A program made the position numbers and the translations under genes. A stretch of DNA of 64,000 nucleotides from Ardenticatenaceae bacterium (GTDB lineage Bacteria; Chloroflexota; Anaerolineae; Promineifilales; Promineifilaceae). Position 1 is the first letter of the stretch. Each line of letters begins with the position of its first letter. Where the stretch lies: NCBI GenBank assembly GCA_020634395.1, contig JACKBU010000002.1:270017-334016 (forward strand), given 5' to 3'. The notes beneath the pieces were generated by a model that was not told the origin of the DNA, did no database searches, and saw only the letters and a program-made list of their open reading frames with translations. Below, piece after piece: positions 41,630 through 51,049 of the stretch.

Positions 41630-42250
41630 ATGGTGATGATCGATTTCGCAGCGAATATGACGTTGACTGGGCAGTGGTTGGGCGGAGATCCGACATTTCT
41701 TGGGTGGCTGACGACGGCCGTTTATCTGGTAACGGCCGTTCTCTGCCTGTTCTGTGCCCTCTCTGTCAAAAGGCTCTACCCCGGCAGCGATCCACGGCCG
41801 CACGCGCTCATCTGGGGCGGGTTGTCCTTCCTGCTGTTCTTCCTGGGTCTCAACAAAGAACTGGATTTACAAACCTGGTTTACTTCCACAGTCAAGCGTA
41901 TCGCCTGGGAACAGGGCTGGTATGCCTACGGCCAGCGCGCCCAGGTGTTGTTTTTGCTGGCATTTGCCGTGGTGGGTTTCGTCGTGGTAGTGGTTGTTGC
42001 CTGGAGCGTGCGGCGCTACTGGCGCAGTTACATCTTCTTGTTGTTGGGGGTGGTGGCGATTTTGCGCTTCATTGCGGTGCGCATCGCCACCTTTTACGGT
42101 ATTCAGATACCGGAACTGTCGCGGTACACCGGGGGGATACGCATCAACTGGCTGTTGGAACTCATCGGCCTCCTGTTGATAGCGGCCGCGGCATTACTAA
42201 ATTTGCGCCGGCGTGTGGCCCGGCCGCCTATACAAGCAATCAGCGAGTAG
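41630..42250 (+). CDS. Polytopic membrane protein of unknown function
   Basis: 206 residues from an ATG at 41630; a second in-frame ATG follows two codons later. About six hydrophobic segments, e.g. WLTTAVYLVTAVLCLFCALS, VLFLLAFAVVGFVVVVVVAW and WLLELIGLLLIAAAALLNL. A charged segment NKELDLQTWFTSTVKRIAW lies in an inter-helix loop. No family is recognised. It is followed 3 bases later by an SGNH hydrolase gene, so the two may work together at the envelope. Confidence 0.7.
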   Translation: MVMIDFAANMTLTGQWLGGDPTFLGWLTTAVYLVTAVLCLFCALSVKRLYPGSDPRPHALIWGGLSFLLFFLGLNKELDLQTWFTSTVKRIAWEQGWYAYGQRAQVLFLLAFAVVGFVVVVVVAWSVRRYWRSYIFLLLGVVAILRFIAVRIATFYGIQIPELSRYTGGIRINWLLELIGLLLIAAAALLNLRRRVARPPIQAISE

Positions 42251-42253
42251 TTT

Positions 42254-43003
42254 ATGAATCTGGCTTATCGGACGATTCTGCCTCTGGCAGGTCTAATCAT
42301 CCTGCTTGTCTTTTCCCTGGCCCTTAACTACTTCCTCGTCAAGCGCTATCGGCAGGCTTACCGGGAATGGAGCCGGGTTACCCTGGATCCGCTGGCGCTG
42401 GAGCAGCCGCCGGCTCTACCGGACAATGGGGCGAACGGCCGTCTGGTGTTGTTTTACGGCGATTCACGGGCGGCTGCCTGGCCGGAACCGGCGGACAGCG
42501 AGGGGTTTGTGTTTGTCAACGGGGGCGTGAACGGGCAAACGGCCGTGCAGATGAACTTGCGCTATGCGGCGGCCGCCGCGCCGCTGCAGCCCGACATCGT
42601 CGTGGTGCAGGTGGGCATCAACGACCTGCGCGTCATTCCTGCGCTGCCGGACCAGAAAGAAGCGATCATCGCCGCCACGGCGGACAATATCCGCCAGATT
42701 GTGAGCCAGGCCACAGCGGGCGGCGCCACCGTTATCGTGACGACGATCTTTCCGGTGCAGACCCCGCCGTGGACTGAGCAAATGTTTTGGTCCGATGAGG
42801 TGAGGGGGGGGATTACGGCCGTTAACCACGCTATCCAGTCGCTGGCGGGGGAGAACGTGCTGGTGTTGGACGCCTATGCCCTGCTGGCCGACGAGCAAGG
42901 CGTGCTGCGGAGCGAGTTTGCCGCCGACTATCTGCACATCAACGCCAACGGCTACTATGAACTCAACCAGTTGTTAAGGGCTTATCTGCTGCAACTGTCC
43001 TGA
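42254..43003 (+). CDS. Membrane-anchored SGNH/GDSL hydrolase
   Basis: 249 residues. One N-terminal membrane anchor (LPLAGLIILLVFSLALNYFL), then SGNH blocks: LVLFYGDSRAAAWPE (block I, Ser), a Gly in NGGVNGQTA, VVVQVGINDLRVIP (block III, Asn) and ADYLHINANGYYELN (block V, Asp-His). Such enzymes remove O-acetyl or other esters, often from cell-surface glycans. Its place at the start of the polysaccharide region fits that role (inference). Confidence 0.87.
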   Translation: MNLAYRTILPLAGLIILLVFSLALNYFLVKRYRQAYREWSRVTLDPLALEQPPALPDNGANGRLVLFYGDSRAAAWPEPADSEGFVFVNGGVNGQTAVQMNLRYAAAAAPLQPDIVVVQVGINDLRVIPALPDQKEAIIAATADNIRQIVSQATAGGATVIVTTIFPVQTPPWTEQMFWSDEVRGGITAVNHAIQSLAGENVLVLDAYALLADEQGVLRSEFAADYLHINANGYYELNQLLRAYLLQLS

Positions 43004-43047
43004 GTAGATTGTCACAAAAACAGTTTCAAGTTTTGTTCGGGCAATGT

Positions 43048-43105
43048 GTAGCCGCGGTATCTTTACCGCGTATTTCGCAGAACGCGGTAAAGATACCGCG
43101 GCTAC
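43048..43105. repeat. Perfect 23-bp inverted repeat
   Basis: Left arm 43048-43070 (begins GTAGCCGCGGTATCTTTACC) and right arm 43083-43105 are exact complements with a 12-base loop. It abuts the 21-bp array to its right. No T-run follows, so it looks like a mobile hairpin (REP/MITE-like) rather than a terminator. Confidence 0.85.
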
Positions 43106-43110
43106 GAGGC

Positions 43111-43383
43111 TGTACTTGCTCTCGGTACAAGTGTACTTGCTCTCGGTACAAGTGTACTTGCTCTCGGTACAAGTGTACTTGCTCTCGGTACAAGTGTACT
43201 TGCTCTCGGTACAAGCGTACTTGACCTCGGTACAAGTGTACTTGCTCTCGGTACATGTGTACTTGACCTCGGTACATGTGTACTTGACTTCGGTACAAGT
43301 GTACTTGACTTCGGTACATGTGTACTTGAATTCGGTATAAGTGTACTTGACCTCGGTACATGTGTACTTGACCTCGGTACAGG
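43111..43383. repeat. 21-bp tandem array, TGTACTTGCTCTCGGTACAAG
   Basis: Thirteen consecutive 21-bp units run without length variation. The first five are almost identical; later ones change CTCTCGG to ACCTCGG or ACTTCGG and CAA to CAT. Each unit contains GTAC twice and a CAAGT..ACTTG inverted repeat across junctions. It fills the gap between the SGNH hydrolase and FG-GAP genes. No spacers, so not CRISPR. Confidence 0.88.
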
Positions 43384-43436
43384 CGTACAGAGGGGTTAGC
43401 CCTGTCACAAAATCTAAAAACCTGGAGAAACGATTC

Positions 43437-45773
43437 ATGAAACAAACAAAGCGACCTGTAATAGTTTTCTGGAGTGTGATGCTGCTGGTGGCGGCCGGTC
43501 TGGCCGCCTTTTTTGTGGGACGGACGGCATTGGCCCGGGCGGCTGCGGAAACGGCCGTGCCAGATGTGGTTCCCTTTAGTTATGTGCAAATTGATAACAA
43601 TGCCGGAGATGTCAAACTGGTGGGTGACATCGACGGCGATATGTATCCAGACCTGGTGCTGGGTGGGATGCCCGGCGAAAAGCTCAATTGGTATCATTAC
43701 CCTACCTGGCAAAAAACGGTTATTGCCACGCCCAACAACGAGTTTACGACAGACGGCCGTCTGGGGGACGTGGATGGCGACGGTGACCTGGACATCGTTG
43801 TGCCGGATGGCGACGGCGTGGACAACCTGGTGTGGTTTGAAAACCCACGGCCGTTGGGCAATCCCTTTACCGGCAGCGCCTGGACGCGCCATGTCGTAGG
43901 CACAATTGGCAGTTGGGGCAAAGACGTGCACGTCTCCGATTTTGACAGCAACGGCTTTCTAGACATCGCCACCCGCGACCACGATACAGCTATGATCTTC
44001 TTCCAGATGTCGGCCGGCGTCTGGTCCAAAGTCAACCTCAGCGGACTCAACCTGGGCAGCGAGGGCATGAGCAGCGGCGACGTAGACGGCGACACCAACG
44101 TTGATCTGGTCCTTCGCGGACAGTGGGTGCGCAATCCCGGCGGGGCAGCAGCACGCACGCCCGGAAATTGGACGCCCTTCGACATCGGTCCCGCAGATAC
44201 CGACTTCAAAGCGCTGGTGGCCGATCTCAACCAGGACGGCCATATGGACGTGCTCTTCTCCAGTTCAGAAAACACGGCCGACGTCAACTGGTGGTCGGCC
44301 GACGGCGGTGATCCCACCGGAACCTGGACCAAACATACCATCGTGGCCGATTTGGAACGCTGCCACACCTTGCAGGCCGCCGACATGGACCACGACGGCG
44401 ATATGGACGTGGTGCTGGGCCAGATGCACACTTCAACCGCCCAGGAAATCATGGTCTGGTTTAATACCAACGGCCAGGCCACAGCCTGGAGCAAGCAGGT
44501 GGTCGGTACGGGCGGCCTGCACAACGGCGTGGTGGCCGACATCGGGCGCGATGGCGACTATGACATCTATGGCGCCAACTGGACAGGCAACCCGCCGGCC
44601 CGACTGTGGGTAAATCAGCTTAATCCGCCGGGGGCCATTTTGCCCCTCGACCGCTGGACATACAAACAGATCACCGGCAGCCACGCCCAGACCTTTGGCC
44701 TGACCTTTGGAGACGTGGACGGGAACGGCCTGAAAGACATTATTTCCGGGGTGTACTGGTATCAGAATCCGGGCGGCGATCTGCTGGGAAGTTGGGCACA
44801 GCATGATTTGCCCGCCGGTATGCAGGCTATCCTGACAACGGACGTGGACGGCGACACGCTGATTGATGTGGTGGCCCAGAAGCAGGAGACAGCGTTGAGC
44901 CTGTACTGGCTGGAACCGGTCGATGCCGCGGCCCAATCGTGGAACAGCGTGAAGATAGGCGAAGTGGAGACGGCCAGCCACAATTTGGGCGCGCAGGGCT
45001 ACCGCACGGCGCAAGTGGAGGCGGGCGGCAGGGACGAGATCCTTATCAGCAGCGGCAACGGGATTTACTATTTCCGCGTACCGGTCAATCCGGGGGCGGG
45101 CAACTGGCCGCGTGTGCACGTCAACGGCGAGCCATCGGACGAGGGGTTTGCCGTGGGTGACGTGGATCGAGACGGCCGTCTGGACATTGCGGCGACAACC
45201 GGTGACGCGAAGGGCGTGGTGTGGTACAAAAACCCCGGCGACGGCAGCAGCAACTGGACAGGCTACCAGATTGGCGACTTTGCCGAGGCTTTGTACCCGG
45301 ATCGTACGGCGCTGGCGGATTTGAACGGCAACGGCCGTCTGGACATCATCGTCACCGAGGAAAACGGTACGGACAGCGATGCCCAAACCTACTGGTGGGA
45401 GCAGCCCGCCAATCCTACAGCGCCCGGTTGGAAGCGGCACCTCGTCACCACGCAGGCTACCACCAACAGCCTGGACGTGGCCGACATGGACAAAGACGGC
45501 GACCCGGATCTCATCCTGGCCGAGCACCGCGGGGCCAAGACCCTGAGCATCTGGGCCAACACGGGCTATGGGGCGTTTGCCGAGCAAGTTGTGTCCACCG
45601 GCCACGAGAGCCACCTGGGCGGCCAGACTGTGGACCTGGACAACGATGGTGACCTGGATATTGTCAGCATTGCCTGGGATGCCTCGAATGAGGTTCATTT
45701 GTGGCGCAACAATGGGGCGACCCCGGTAAACCTGGACATCCACACGTATCTGCCGCTGGTTGTGAAACCGTAG
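43437..45773 (+). CDS. Secreted FG-GAP/VCBS-repeat beta-propeller protein
   Basis: 778 residues from the ATG at 43437 (GGAG upstream); a longer frame would run into the 21-bp array. N-terminal signal/anchor VFWSVMLLVAAGLAAFFVG. The rest has many FG-GAP blades with calcium-binding DxDxDG loops such as GDVDGDGDLDIVVPDGDG, DLNQDGHMDVLF and DLDNDGDLDIVS. A beta-propeller on the cell surface is likely. The N-terminal ~650 residues match the protein at 54189-57554 closely, indicating gene duplication. Confidence 0.9.
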   Translation: MKQTKRPVIVFWSVMLLVAAGLAAFFVGRTALARAAAETAVPDVVPFSYVQIDNNAGDVKLVGDIDGDMYPDLVLGGMPGEKLNWYHYPTWQKTVIATPNNEFTTDGRLGDVDGDGDLDIVVPDGDGVDNLVWFENPRPLGNPFTGSAWTRHVVGTIGSWGKDVHVSDFDSNGFLDIATRDHDTAMIFFQMSAGVWSKVNLSGLNLGSEGMSSGDVDGDTNVDLVLRGQWVRNPGGAAARTPGNWTPFDIGPADTDFKALVADLNQDGHMDVLFSSSENTADVNWWSADGGDPTGTWTKHTIVADLERCHTLQAADMDHDGDMDVVLGQMHTSTAQEIMVWFNTNGQATAWSKQVVGTGGLHNGVVADIGRDGDYDIYGANWTGNPPARLWVNQLNPPGAILPLDRWTYKQITGSHAQTFGLTFGDVDGNGLKDIISGVYWYQNPGGDLLGSWAQHDLPAGMQAILTTDVDGDTLIDVVAQKQETALSLYWLEPVDAAAQSWNSVKIGEVETASHNLGAQGYRTAQVEAGGRDEILISSGNGIYYFRVPVNPGAGNWPRVHVNGEPSDEGFAVGDVDRDGRLDIAATTGDAKGVVWYKNPGDGSSNWTGYQIGDFAEALYPDRTALADLNGNGRLDIIVTEENGTDSDAQTYWWEQPANPTAPGWKRHLVTTQATTNSLDVADMDKDGDPDLILAEHRGAKTLSIWANTGYGAFAEQVVSTGHESHLGGQTVDLDNDGDLDIVSIAWDASNEVHLWRNNGATPVNLDIHTYLPLVVKP

Positions 45774-45778
45774 AAAAG

Positions 45779-45823
45779 AGACTGCTGCTTGAAGGCCGAC
45801 TGACAGCCTTCAAGCGGCAGTCT
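45779..45823. repeat. Strong hairpin after the FG-GAP gene
   Basis: AGACTGCTGCTTGAAGGC (45779-45796) pairs with GCCTTCAAGCGGCAGTCT (45806-45823) with one G-T pair and a 9-base loop. No clear T-run. It may reduce read-through into the VanZ gene. Confidence 0.7.
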
Positions 45824-45833
45824 GGTCGAAAAT

Positions 45834-47381
45834 ATGAAACGTACTCGTCAGTTAAAACATGGTCTGGAACCGGAGCAGTTAAGACGCTGGTCGTGGCTGA
45901 TGACCGGTTTTGGTCTGCTGGTGGTTCTTTACACCACGCTGTTCCCGTTTGATTTTTTCGTACGCACGGGACCATCGGCGCTGGAGGTGCTGCGCGGCTT
46001 CGACCTGACGCTGACCCAGGGGTATGTGCTGGCCGATTTTCCGCGCAATGTGTTGCTGTTTGTGCCGTTGGGGTTTGGGCTGGCCGGATTGTGGGCAGGC
46101 GACGGCCGTTCCTGGCGCACGTTTTTCCTGGTCGTATTGGCCGGCGCGGGTTTGTCGGCCTTGATGGAGGTGGTGCAGGCGGCGGCACTGCTGCGGTTCC
46201 CCTCGCTGGCCGACGTGCTGGCCAACGGGTTAGGCGCAGCGGTAGGGTTTGGGCTGTTTTACCTGCTCGGAGAACGGTGGTGGGGTGGCGTGGCCCGCGT
46301 TGCGGAGAGGATACGGCCGTTTTTAAGGCCGTCCCGCTTTATTCCAATTTATCTGCTCTATCTGGCCGGCTGGCTGCTCGTGTCGGTCTGGCTGCAACAG
46401 TTTACCCAGTTCGGTAACTGGGACAATCACTTCCCGCTTATCGTGGGCAACGAGCAGACGCGCGACCGGCCGTGGCACGGTGTGGTGCGCCAGTTCTATG
46501 TGGCCGATAGAGCCTTGTCGCCGGCGGAAGTGGTGCGGCTCTTTGCGGGGGAAAACGCCACGGCCGTGGCCGGCGGCGCTCTGGTGGCCAACTACGACTT
46601 TACCGATCCGGCCGCCGCTCAGTTCCCGCCGCTGGTGGAGCAGGGAACGGCCGTTGTCCCCCTTACTGCCGACGGTGTGGCGCTGTCGGCGGACCATTGG
46701 CTGGAGAGTGAAGGGGCGGTAACGGCCGTGTCCGATGCTCTGGCTGCTTCATCGCAGCTTACGCTGGGCTTGGAAGCGGCAACCGGCGATGTGAACCAGG
46801 AAGGCCCGGCGCGGCTGGTATCCATTTCCGGCGATCCATACAATCGCAACATCACGCTAGGGCAGGAAGGGCCGGACCTGGTGCTGCGCCTGCGGATGCC
46901 ATTGACAGGCCTGAACGGCCGTCAGCCGGAATTCATCATTCCCAACGTGTTTACCGACGAGCAGATGCACCACATTGTGATCACCTATGACGGAACGGCC
47001 GTACGCCTGGCTGTCGACAGCGCCGATAATGTGTATGCCATCGAACTCCTGCCGGCGGTAACGTTGCTGACAAAAACCTTTCCCCAAGAAGTGGACCAGA
47101 TGCGCCTGAGCCGGGGAAATGTGGCCCTTTTCCGGCTGATTTTTGATTTATGCCTGTTTTGGCCGTGGGCGGCATGGCTGGCGTACCGCCGGAAGGTGGA
47201 TCTGGCCCTGCTGGCCGGGTTGGTTTTGCCGCCGCTGGTTTGGGAGTGGTTGTTGAGCCGGTTGATATTTGGTTATGGCTGGCATGCCGGGTATGTGGGG
47301 ATGGGGGTACTGGTAACGGCCGTGGGCTTTATCATTTTTTACGGTGCGCTGAACGGCCGTGGTGTCCAAACAGCCAGATAA
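45834..47381 (+). CDS. VanZ-like membrane protein with an extracytoplasmic LamG-type domain
   Basis: 515 residues. Residues ~20-155 are VanZ-like with several membrane spans (VLYTTLFPFDFF, PRNVLLFVPLGFGLAGLW, MEVVQAAALLRFPSLADVLANGLGA with the usual ADVLANGLGA motif). One helix follows (~165-185), then a LamG/concanavalin-like domain (~190-420, e.g. GPARLVSISGDPYNRNITLG and HHIVITYDGTAVRL). Three or more helices end the protein. The LamG part resembles the C-terminal domain of the FG-GAP protein at 54189. Confidence 0.82.
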   Translation: MKRTRQLKHGLEPEQLRRWSWLMTGFGLLVVLYTTLFPFDFFVRTGPSALEVLRGFDLTLTQGYVLADFPRNVLLFVPLGFGLAGLWAGDGRSWRTFFLVVLAGAGLSALMEVVQAAALLRFPSLADVLANGLGAAVGFGLFYLLGERWWGGVARVAERIRPFLRPSRFIPIYLLYLAGWLLVSVWLQQFTQFGNWDNHFPLIVGNEQTRDRPWHGVVRQFYVADRALSPAEVVRLFAGENATAVAGGALVANYDFTDPAAAQFPPLVEQGTAVVPLTADGVALSADHWLESEGAVTAVSDALAASSQLTLGLEAATGDVNQEGPARLVSISGDPYNRNITLGQEGPDLVLRLRMPLTGLNGRQPEFIIPNVFTDEQMHHIVITYDGTAVRLAVDSADNVYAIELLPAVTLLTKTFPQEVDQMRLSRGNVALFRLIFDLCLFWPWAAWLAYRRKVDLALLAGLVLPPLVWEWLLSRLIFGYGWHAGYVGMGVLVTAVGFIIFYGALNGRGVQTAR

Positions 47382-47639
47382 ACGTGGCTGACCCACCTGC
47401 AAAATGAATGCTCGTTAAGTTTCTTACTCCTCCTCTTCATCTTCAAATCGGCGTAATATTGATCTTTAGATTTCCTCATTACTCTGGTTGGAGTCTATCT
47501 GAACTGGTAGTTGTCCACGTCTTGAATTAACAAATTCAACACCTGTTAAACTCTCGTTTTCTCGGAGGGCGGACTGTACGCGGCAAATAACTTCCAGGCT
47601 GTAAACAAAAGAAATTTCCAGAGGTAAACCGACAATTTC

Positions 47640-48950
47640 ATGATGAATACAAAAGAACAAATCCTGACAAAGGTAGCCAATCGCGAAGCAAAACTAGGGG
47701 TTGTGGGATTGGGTTATGTTGGCTTACCCTTATCCGTAGCTTTTGCCCAGGCCGGTGTTGCGGTAATAGGGATCGACATCGATCAAAAGAAAGTCAACAT
47801 GTTAAATTCCGGGCAAAGCTATGTGGAAGATGTGCCGGATACTGACCTCGCGCCCCTCATCAAAAATGGCTGCTTCCGCGCCAGCGCAGATTTCGCCGAT
47901 CTGGTTTTGGTGGATGCTATCGCCATCTGCTTGCCCACGCCGCTAGGCGAAACAAAGGATCCAGACATCTCCTTTATTATTAATGCGACAGACCAAATTG
48001 CCCACTATGGCGCTACCGGGAAGCTGGTAGTCTTGGAAAGCACGACCTATCCTGGCACCACAGAAGAAGTGATCCTGCCTCGGTTATCCAACAACGGTGA
48101 TCAGGTGGGTCGAGACTTCTTTCTGGCCTTTTCGCCGGAACGAATTGATCCCGGCCGTACTGACTACAACATGTTTAACACGCCCAAGGTGATTGGCGGG
48201 ACTACGCCGGATTGTCTGGAAGTAGCGCTGGCACTGTATGGCACTGTTGTACAAAATCCCATTCCAGTCTCCAGCACGGCCACAGCCGAAATGGTCAAGC
48301 TCTTAGAAAACACCTTTCGTGCCGTTAACATTGGCCTGGTGAACGAAATCGCCCTGATGTGCGACAAGCTTGGATTGGACGTTTGGGAAGTAGTAGGGGC
48401 AGCGGCCACAAAACCCTATGGCTTTATGCCTTTCTATCCCGGTCCCGGCCTTGGCGGTCACTGCATTCCGGTCGATCCCCACTATCTGAGTTGGAAACTG
48501 CGAACTCTCAATTATACGGCGCGTTTTATAGAGCTGGCGCACGACATCAACAGCCATATGCCTGATTATGTGGTGGAGAAAGTCGCTCTCGGCCTAAACG
48601 AAGATCGCAAAGCGATTAATGGGAGCAAGGTGCTGGTGCTGGGGGTGGCTTATAAGCCAAACATTGGCGATGTGCGGGAAAGCCCGGCGATTGACGTGAT
48701 CGATTTACTCGAAGAACGTGGTGCAGAAGTGACCTACCATGATCCTTACGTGGAGAAACTGGTGGCGGCCGGCATTTCTTTTCATTCGATTAAACTGACT
48801 CAAGAAGCTCTAGAGCAGGCGGATTGTGTGGTCATCGTAACGAATCACGCAGATTACGACTGGGACTTTATTACCGAGCATGCTGGATTGATTGTGGATT
48901 CACGCAATGCTATTAAAAACGCGAGCAAAAGCCGGGTGGTGCGCTTGTAG
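47640..48950 (+). CDS. UDP-N-acetyl-hexosamine dehydrogenase (UDP-glucose/GDP-mannose dehydrogenase family)
   Basis: 436 residues. N-terminal NAD site LGVVGLGYVGLPLSVAFAQA, middle-domain AEMVKLLENTFRAVNIGLVN, and catalytic Cys in GPGLGGHCIPVDPHYLSWK. KVLVLGVAYKPNIGDVRESP marks the C-terminal UDP-binding domain. The enzyme oxidises the C6 hydroxyl of a UDP-sugar to the uronic acid; the sequence style suits UDP-GlcNAc or UDP-ManNAc dehydrogenases. It begins the glycan-synthesis block. The 258-base gap before it is AT-richer and shows no gene. Confidence 0.9.
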   Translation: MMNTKEQILTKVANREAKLGVVGLGYVGLPLSVAFAQAGVAVIGIDIDQKKVNMLNSGQSYVEDVPDTDLAPLIKNGCFRASADFADLVLVDAIAICLPTPLGETKDPDISFIINATDQIAHYGATGKLVVLESTTYPGTTEEVILPRLSNNGDQVGRDFFLAFSPERIDPGRTDYNMFNTPKVIGGTTPDCLEVALALYGTVVQNPIPVSSTATAEMVKLLENTFRAVNIGLVNEIALMCDKLGLDVWEVVGAAATKPYGFMPFYPGPGLGGHCIPVDPHYLSWKLRTLNYTARFIELAHDINSHMPDYVVEKVALGLNEDRKAINGSKVLVLGVAYKPNIGDVRESPAIDVIDLLEERGAEVTYHDPYVEKLVAAGISFHSIKLTQEALEQADCVVIVTNHADYDWDFITEHAGLIVDSRNAIKNASKSRVVRL

Positions 48951-49064
48951 GAGACTCTGACTTTTCGGTTGACCCGTGAAATCATTTTCCCTATTTACTG
49001 CCAATCCTTTTCTTGACTTTTCTATCTGCAGTGAGTGCGCGTTGTTACAATCAGTGGTTACCGA

Positions 49065-50012
49065 ATGGATAATGCCGATAACTTTTTAACTCAACCTTCT
49101 GTTACGGCCGTGGTTTGTACGCGAAACCGGGGTGAGCGCATTGTCAAGACGATCGAGAGCTTGCTGGCCAACAGGCATCCGAACTATGAGGTTTTGGTTA
49201 TTGACCAAAGCACGAACTCTGAGACGGAAGCGGCCGTTAACCATCTGTTCTCTGATCACCGACTGCGTTACATCCGTTCGGCCACTCGCGGCACGGGCCT
49301 GTCACGCGGCCTCGGTTTGACCAACGCTCGTGGTTCTGTCGTAGCCTACACAGACGACGATTGTACCGTTCCTGAAGATTGGCTGGAAAAGATGGAAGCC
49401 GTTTTTGCCCTCGATGCCAAAATTGCTGTGGCTTTCTGTAACGTTGTACCTGCCCCACATGACGAGACGGCCGGGTTTGTGCCGGCCTACATCCGTCAGG
49501 AAGACATGATCGTGCGCACCGTGTGGGACAAATGCCGGGCGCGTGGCATTGGTGCGGGAATGGCCGTGCGTCGGCAGCCTGTTCTGTCGTACGGAAGTTT
49601 TGATCCCTTGTTGGGTCCGGGAACGGAGTTTTCTGATTGTGAAGATGGTGACATTGCTGTGCGCGCTCTTCTCAATGGCTGGTGGGTTTTTGAGACAGCA
49701 CAGACTCATGTCATTCACGATGGATTCCGTACCTGGCAAGAAGGGAAGGAGCTAAACAAGCGTAACTGGACAGGCATTGGCGCCGCTTATGCTAAACCCA
49801 TTCGCTGTGGACGTTGGCAGGCTGGTGTCATTGTGGCCTATGAAGCGCTGGTAGTCGCTTTATTAAAACCTTTCTCACGGATATTCTTGCTGAAAAAACC
49901 ACAAGGTGTGCGCAGTTTCTACTATTTCTGTCGGGGTTTTTGGCATGGATTCCAACAGAGCGTAGATTGTGAATATATGGTGTATCGAAATAGTGAGGTC
50001 GCAGGGAAGTGA
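49065..50012 (+). CDS. Glycosyltransferase family 2
   Basis: 315 residues from the ATG at 49065; a GTG at 49035 is an alternative. The GT-A fold begins VTAVVCTRNRGERIVKTIES, with the metal motif YTDDDCTVPEDW and an ED(G)-like acid in SDCEDGDIAVRALL. Hydrophobic C-terminal region may sit at the membrane. It likely adds one sugar to a lipid-linked repeat unit. Donor and acceptor are unknown. Base use is AT-richer than upstream genes. Confidence 0.87.
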   Translation: MDNADNFLTQPSVTAVVCTRNRGERIVKTIESLLANRHPNYEVLVIDQSTNSETEAAVNHLFSDHRLRYIRSATRGTGLSRGLGLTNARGSVVAYTDDDCTVPEDWLEKMEAVFALDAKIAVAFCNVVPAPHDETAGFVPAYIRQEDMIVRTVWDKCRARGIGAGMAVRRQPVLSYGSFDPLLGPGTEFSDCEDGDIAVRALLNGWWVFETAQTHVIHDGFRTWQEGKELNKRNWTGIGAAYAKPIRCGRWQAGVIVAYEALVVALLKPFSRIFLLKKPQGVRSFYYFCRGFWHGFQQSVDCEYMVYRNSEVAGK

Positions 50013-50014
50013 AC

Positions 50015-50980
50015 ATGAGCACACATATCCCCAAAGTTAGCATAGGTATCCCTGTTTACAATGGTGAGAACTTTTTGTCCGAAGCCATTGAGTGTGTTCT
50101 GGCCCAGACATACCAGGATTTTGAGATCATCCTTTCCGATAATGGCTCAACTGATGCCACCCAAGAAATTTGTGAGGCATACACGGCTAAGGATGCGCGT
50201 ATTTCCTATTACCGTAGTGATCAGAATCGTGGCGCGGCCTGGAATTTTAATCAGACTTTTGAGTTATCCCGGGGCGATTACTTTAAATGGTTGGCGCACG
50301 ACGACTTGATGGCGCCTGAGTTTCTAGAGCGAACGGTGGCGGTGCTGGATCAGGATCCAGAGGTGGTTTTGGCCTATACAGGGGTCAGCCTTATCGATGA
50401 AAATAGGGAATTAATCGAAGAATATAAGGACAAGATCGATTCAGGCAATCCGGATCCGGGTAAGCGATTCCGGGCTTTGTTGCTTGACTGGAGCTTGTGT
50501 TTTGAAGTGTTTGGTCTGATTCGTCGTCAGGCTTTGCTGCAAACGCCGGTGATGGGTAACTATGGACATGGTGATGGCGTTTTATTGGCACGGCTGGGCT
50601 TGTTAGGGCGTTTTCAAGACGTGCCGGAGTATTTGCTTTTTTCGCGGAAGCACAAGAAACAGTCGATGCGTGAGTTTGGTTATGAGGGTGGTGGCAATGA
50701 CTACCATCGTTATACAGTCTGGTTTGATACGTCGAAGGCGGGGCGCCTGCTTTTTCCCAACTGGCGTATTATGGGTGAATATTACCGGTCTATCTGGATG
50801 GTGTCGCTCAGTTTGTATACCAGACTTTACTGTCATATTGTCGTAGCGCGTTGGATTCGTCACAATGTCCGCAATTTGTCGAAGGACTTGTTGGTCAATG
50901 TCCGAGTGGTGGGAGAGCGTGTTCGAGGAATGATGTTGGTGACGAAACAAGCGGGGCAGGTGGAAGAGAAGCCAGGTTAA
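50015..50980 (+). CDS. Glycosyltransferase family 2
   Basis: 321 residues from ATG 50015, 2 bases after the preceding stop. GT2 start VSIGIPVYNGENFLSEAIEC, LSDNGSTDATQEIC and metal motif WLAHDDLMAPEF (a variant of DxD). A C-terminal extension (WIRHNVRNLSKDLLV) may bind the membrane. Probable second sugar transferase in repeat-unit assembly. Confidence 0.9.
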   Translation: MSTHIPKVSIGIPVYNGENFLSEAIECVLAQTYQDFEIILSDNGSTDATQEICEAYTAKDARISYYRSDQNRGAAWNFNQTFELSRGDYFKWLAHDDLMAPEFLERTVAVLDQDPEVVLAYTGVSLIDENRELIEEYKDKIDSGNPDPGKRFRALLLDWSLCFEVFGLIRRQALLQTPVMGNYGHGDGVLLARLGLLGRFQDVPEYLLFSRKHKKQSMREFGYEGGGNDYHRYTVWFDTSKAGRLLFPNWRIMGEYYRSIWMVSLSLYTRLYCHIVVARWIRHNVRNLSKDLLVNVRVVGERVRGMMLVTKQAGQVEEKPG

Positions 50981-51049
50981 CGGCCGTTTCTCCCCCCAAA
51001 ACATGATGCTTTACCCTGGGTAAGATAAAAACAAACGTAGGAGATAGTC

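Noticed and set aside
43111..43383. CRISPR array
   Set aside because: Units are contiguous 21-mers with no unique spacers and no cas genes nearby. The same applies to the arrays at 22.6, 30.9 and 32.6 kb.
42974..43438. 155-codon minus ORF with CTEVKYT repeats as a gene
   Set aside because: A 21-bp repeat keeps several frames open by arithmetic. It lacks a ribosome binding site, starts inside the divergent FG-GAP start and runs antisense into the SGNH gene. Kept only as a remark in the findings.
44433..45743. Long antisense ORFs over the FG-GAP genes (also 55236-56612)
   Set aside because: Complementary frames of repeated GAC/GGC calcium loops stay open. No start signals; sequence merely mirrors the repeats.
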